A stretch of DNA of 64,000 nucleotides, from assembly GCA_018697195.1 (NCBI GenBank), contig CM031864.1:28033962-28097961 (forward strand), written 5' to 3'. The stretch comes from Certhia americana. Taxonomy: Eukaryota > Chordata > Aves > Passeriformes > Certhiidae. The notes beneath the pieces are model-generated. The model worked only from the letters and a program-made list of their open reading frames with translations. It had not been told where the DNA came from and did not search any database. The number at the start of each line of letters is the position of its first letter. Within the stretch, counting starts at the first letter, position 1. The position numbers and the translations under genes were made by a program. This document shows positions 60,215-64,000 of the stretch, in pieces.

Positions 60215-60705
60215 TGTATGGAAGCCAGCTATGATGATTGTGGAAGTCCTGTCAAATGCCCATGAGTCAAGATCAGAGGGGCTGTGTCCAAGAGATGTAT
60301 ATAACAGTAGGGATCTGCTACTGACCTCCAAACCAAGATGATAAGGCAAGCAAAGCAGTGTTTGAGTCATTTAAGCTCTCTTAAGAGTCATCAGAACTTT
60401 GTTCTTATGGGTGACTTCAGTTGCCCAAAAGTTTGTTGGAAGAATGATACAGCGGCTCGCAGATCATCCATAAAGTTCCTGGAATGTGTAGGGGGCTGCT
60501 CCTCACACAAGTGTTGGATGTGCCAATCAGGAATGAGGTGCTGCTGGGCTTGCTACTCACAAACCAATAATACTTGGCTTGCAATAGCTTGGCTAGTGGT
60601 AGTCTCGCTTGCAGTGATCACAATATTGTGGATTTTCGATCCTGCTGTGGTGCTGGTGTTTAGTGCTAAGACAAAGGTTTTAGATTTTTGAAGAGTAAAT
60701 TGCAG
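60215..60705 (+). mobile_element. CR1 LINE fragment from the endonuclease-coding region, plus strand
   Basis: Unlike the other CR1 pieces, this one is internal. A partly open frame from 60338 encodes VLMGDFSCPKVCW, the decayed form of the GDFN-P-x-x-CW motif of non-LTR apurinic endonucleases. It follows a 'CTACTGACCTCCAAACCAAG' stretch (the Y-x-P-P-N region) and precedes 'TTCCTGGAATGTGTAGGGG'. The frame is broken and lacks the reverse transcriptase, so the piece is inactive. Confidence 0.8.
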
Positions 60706-61479
60706 CTTGCTCCAAGCTCAATTGGGAGGGATTCACTTCCATACAGGCTAAAGGAGTGAGTGCTCTGAGTTTTCAAGAGCATTCTCCTAGAACCACAGAA
60801 ACAGTTCAACCCCTTTGAAGGTAAGTGAACCAGATGGGAACAGGTCTTTATAGAGAGGACAACCCAATCAGCCTGTCTCATTGTGATCCTTGTTCACCCT
60901 CTCAGATATCTCTGCATGTACCATATCAACTGTTCTCTAGTCCTCTGTCCTGTGGTCAGTCCTTCTGGATCCAGGGTGGCATTTCCTCTGTTAATGAGTT
61001 ACATCAAGTGAGTTTATCTATGAATGTTTGCATTTCTGCACGCTTTCCTTTTGCTTTTGGCCTCCTGCTCTGTATTCCTATGTCCCACAATTTTGGAGTT
61101 GCAACTTGCCACCTCCCCAGTGGTCCATCTTCCACCCACTCCCACTGACACTTCAGCCCCCATCATCAAAATGCTGCCACCTTTTTTTTTTCTTTATCTT
61201 GAATTCTGCTCCACTAACATGTGTTTAAACTTGGATAAAGGTGGGGACCATACTGTAATTTTGTCCAGGGATGCATCTCAATTACACTGAGCTTTAGCTC
61301 CTCAGCAGATCTGCTTCTTACTTCTTTTGCCCTTATTTCTAAAAGGATCTTTACTCTTTGTTTTCACTGAAGTCAGCTTGATTTCAGGGAATTCCATTCC
61401 ACTGCATTTTTCCTGACAGCTTTGATACAGCAGTGTCTGCTGGTCAGTCCTGGTTTTCAAATCTTCACTCAAGACCTGA

Positions 61480-61790
61480 GTTCATCCCTCCATTAAAGTT
61501 GATCTGAATCAACTCATTACAAGTTCAGGCCAAGTTTTCGTTCTCTCATCTACTCTTTCATAGTTTCTGCACTGCTTACCAAAACCAGGTCTAAAATAGC
61601 ATTGCCTTTGGCTGATTCAGTGATGATTTAGTGAATAACTTTTTAGCCAACACTTCCAGGAATATCGGGGCTGCGCCACTCTTAGCAGCACTTATTGTTC
61701 AGCCTATCTCAGAGCAAAATGCCCTGTAGGCTTTCTGGTCTAACACTAATGTTAATGTCTTTCTTTCCAAAATCTGACCTCAAGAAGTTG
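61480..61790 (-). mobile_element. Probable ancient non-LTR (CR1/L2-like) fragment, minus strand
   Basis: The minus strand contains a 'GACCTGGTTTTGGTAAGCAG' stretch, readable as the LDLVLVS motif, and farther on a decayed SDHELIQ-like stretch. These are the usual end of the endonuclease domain in non-LTR elements. It is far more diverged than the other CR1 pieces, and the family is uncertain. Confidence 0.5.
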
Positions 61791-64000
61791 CGTACTACCC
61801 TCTGATGTAACAGAGCTGTGTGCTAGCAATCTGCAGCCTTCTAGCTCCCTTTCCCCCGTAAATCTGTGTGGAATGGTCACAGCCTTGAATGCATGTCTTT
61901 TTGATCCCATCCACAGCATTTGCCAGTGCAGCTCTCTGACCCTTCAGCATCTGCTACTGCTTCAGTCCCATGCTCACACATGGAGATGGAGAGTTATCTC
62001 TGAATCCAACAGGAGTTGCTCATACATATGGGAATCTCCTGATTCTGGAGGTTCCTGTTTTGTCCTCTCACCCTCTTTGACATCTTGATACTCAGCCACC
62101 CATGCGGAACTTAAATGGTCCTGCCAGTGATGGCTGCTTCCTAGGCTGCTCTTCTACTCATGCTGTCAGTGCCTCAGAGGTGGATTTTTCCAGGCATGTC
62201 CAAGAATTGTGTGATGTCCTCATCTCTTGTGGACTCAAATGCTCTTTGGCTGGAGTCCAGCACCCAGTGAAGTTGATGAAAGACTCCTGAGCACTACAGA
62301 GGGTATTATTTGAGTAGTGTTGTGCTTCCCATAATCCCAGGGGAATGTCTGGCTCTTTCTCAGCCTTTCCTTCCCATCTTGCATGTGTTTTGTATCTGGC
62401 TGTGTTACCAAAGCCTATCCAGATGAGAGTCATTTGGATGTTGCTGCCTTGTCAAATTGTCATGATGCTGGCAGAGAATGTTTGTGCGTACCAGCAGAGT
62501 GCTGGACTGGAGTCAGAGCTCCCAGACATGGATGCAAATAGGTCATGGGGATGCAAATAGTCTTAGTAAATACAGAAGGACTTAAAAACACAGCGTCCCC
62601 ACAGTTGCATTGATGCCAGAAATTTCGGGGCAGGAGTGTGAGGCAGCTACAGTTACAAGAATGATCATCAATCTCGTCTGGAAGAAGACCAAGTAACACA
62701 TCTGGGCTCATTTGCTGTGCCTAGGTGGCACTGTGGTGGGCTTTATCTGCCTGTGATAGGGAGGAAGGGAGGCAAGGCTGAGATGAGAACAGGGATGAGG
62801 GTTCCCAAATTCTAACAAGGAAGATTCATTTATGCAAGCAGAGAGCCCAGGTGTGGAGACCCACCTATTTAGACCCCCTGCTGAAGATTCACCATGAAGA
62901 GGAATCCTTTGGTGTGCCAAAATGGAAGATATCCACTTTGGCTCACCATCTGGAGGAATATCTTCCTTCATGGATGAACTTAGAGTCTGCTCTCCCAAAA
63001 GGTTTGTGCCATTTGGATCAGGCACCTGTCTTCATGGACTGAGCTGTGACTCAGAGACAAGGCTGATGTGTTTGTCATTAACCCTTTTCAGCCTTGGAGA
63101 AATGTGCTGCCCACATGCTAAAAATGTTATTGGCAGACTGGTGCTCATTTCTGGGAATTCTGAGGGATTCCTCATTTGTCAAGCAGAGGTTTGGTGACAA
63201 AGGGAGCCTCCCTGCTTGCAGGAAGTAGGAAGAGCAATTTCCTTGCAGTGGTTGAAAGACATGAAAGCAGAACCAGGAATCCCCTGTGACTTCTTTAGGC
63301 TGTATGGTTAGCTGGAGCTGGCTGGGTCTCAAGTATTTTGCAGTTGTCCATGGAGAACTCTTGGACAGATTCCACCCAACCCCACTCCCACATCCCCTCT
63401 GAAAGGTCTACAGGGAAAAGACTCCTATTTTTGAATTGCAGTGGAATTCCTGTAGCATTACACGCTGCACCCTTTGCAGTACCCAGAGAATTCAGTCTGA
63501 ATTATGGTACTGCAGGGGTTATGTGCTGGCCTTGCTTTTCATTTGGAGGTGCCAGCTTTTGTGTCTTGCTCTTCATGGCCAGTTTGTGGCTTCAATGCTT
63601 CCTGTTATGGTATAGCTGGCACTAAAAAGTGCCACTCTTGCCCCACTTGTCCCACCTTCTCCCATGTCAGGCTTGTTTTACAGCTTGATTATGTTTTCTG
63701 CTGCCCCAGGGATTAGCAGATTCTCTCCTCTCTCCTGCCTGCCCACCAGCAATTGTCCTGTTGTTGCTCCCAGAAATTTGCGCTGGAAAAGCTGCAACAG
63801 CTCTCTCCCTCCTGGGTATATCAAGTCTTCTTCTTTAACCAAGCCAGCTCAGTGCCTGACTTACAACCATGGTTAGGAAGGTGCTGTCTCCCATGTGGTC
63901 AGGACAAAACTTTCCAAGGAAAAGCATGAGAAAAGAATGTGAGTCCTCCAGGGAGGTCTGGGATCACAGGTGGGGTGTGATTTTTCAACTGCTTAGAAAG

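Larger units (their letters stand above)
47165..64000 (+). other. PAPPA2: PAPPA2 intron 2 (5' part; runs past window end)
   Basis: The next pappalysin exon should begin with the residues after ...SPKRAY and lead to the zinc-binding HExxHxxGxxH motif. No open frame in this stretch shows it, so intron 2 is longer than 16.8 kb. Apart from the CR1 pieces, simple repeats and candidate regulatory blocks listed separately, I see nothing in 47165-49203, 49320-50374, 50661-56574, 56719-58409, 58606-60214 and 61800-64000. Confidence 0.75.

Noticed and set aside
47165..64000. Search for further PAPPA2 exons, especially the zinc-binding HExxHxxGxxH exon
   Set aside because: No open frame contains the motif or the neighbouring conserved sequence, so none can be annotated in this window.

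Overview
This is vertebrate nuclear DNA, almost certainly from a bird. It is strewn with CR1 LINE fragments in the form typical of bird genomes: 3' ends reading 'GAATGGTTTGGGTTGGAAGG' on one strand, and 'AGAACAGGCTCCCCAGGG' on the other. Genes are sparse and intron-split, with GC-rich CpG-island first exons. The species cannot be told from the sequence alone. I see no microbial, phage or CRISPR content and no convincing undescribed system. The main results are two identifiable genes, one large assembly-type duplication and some candidate regulatory DNA.

Left part (1-15111): the first coding exon of COP1 (RFWD2), a RING/WD40 E3 ubiquitin ligase gene on the minus strand, appears twice, at 1443-1775 and 10978-11307. 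Each sits inside one member of a ~5.6-kb direct duplication (1-5673 and 9564-15111). The copies share the same order: minus-strand CR1, COP1 exon 1, A-rich tract, ~50-bp GC-rich minisatellite, two plus-strand CR1 pieces. Both exon copies are frame-broken, and the copies differ mostly by one-base indels. The left copy stops exactly at a 300-N assembly gap (5674-5973). The best reading is an unmerged overlap of two error-rich long-read contigs, not a real gene duplication. The stretch 5974-9563 would be COP1 intron 1.

Middle part (15112-39690): about 25 kb of intergenic DNA between COP1 (leftward) and PAPPA2 (rightward), arranged head to head. It holds CR1 fragments, one possible MIR-like SINE, simple repeats, a pair of adjacent hairpins, and a few AT-rich, motif-dense blocks that could be conserved enhancers. 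I found no supportable gene.

Right part (39690-64000): the 5' end of PAPPA2 (pappalysin-2, the IGFBP-cleaving metalloprotease) on the plus strand. A CpG island surrounds the first coding exon (40432-40897: signal peptide, short prodomain, start of the LamG-like domain). Coding exon 2 (46102-47164) carries the rest of the LamG-like domain, linker sequence and two Lin12/Notch repeats. The splice phases fit (1 into 1, then 2), giving the first ~510 residues. The catalytic zinc-binding exon is not in the window, so 47165-64000 is the start of a long intron 2.

COP1 and PAPPA2 are also neighbours in human 1q25, so synteny supports both calls. COP1 sets levels of transcription factors through ubiquitination and PAPPA2 frees IGF from IGFBP-3/-5. 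Nothing here shows that they act together.
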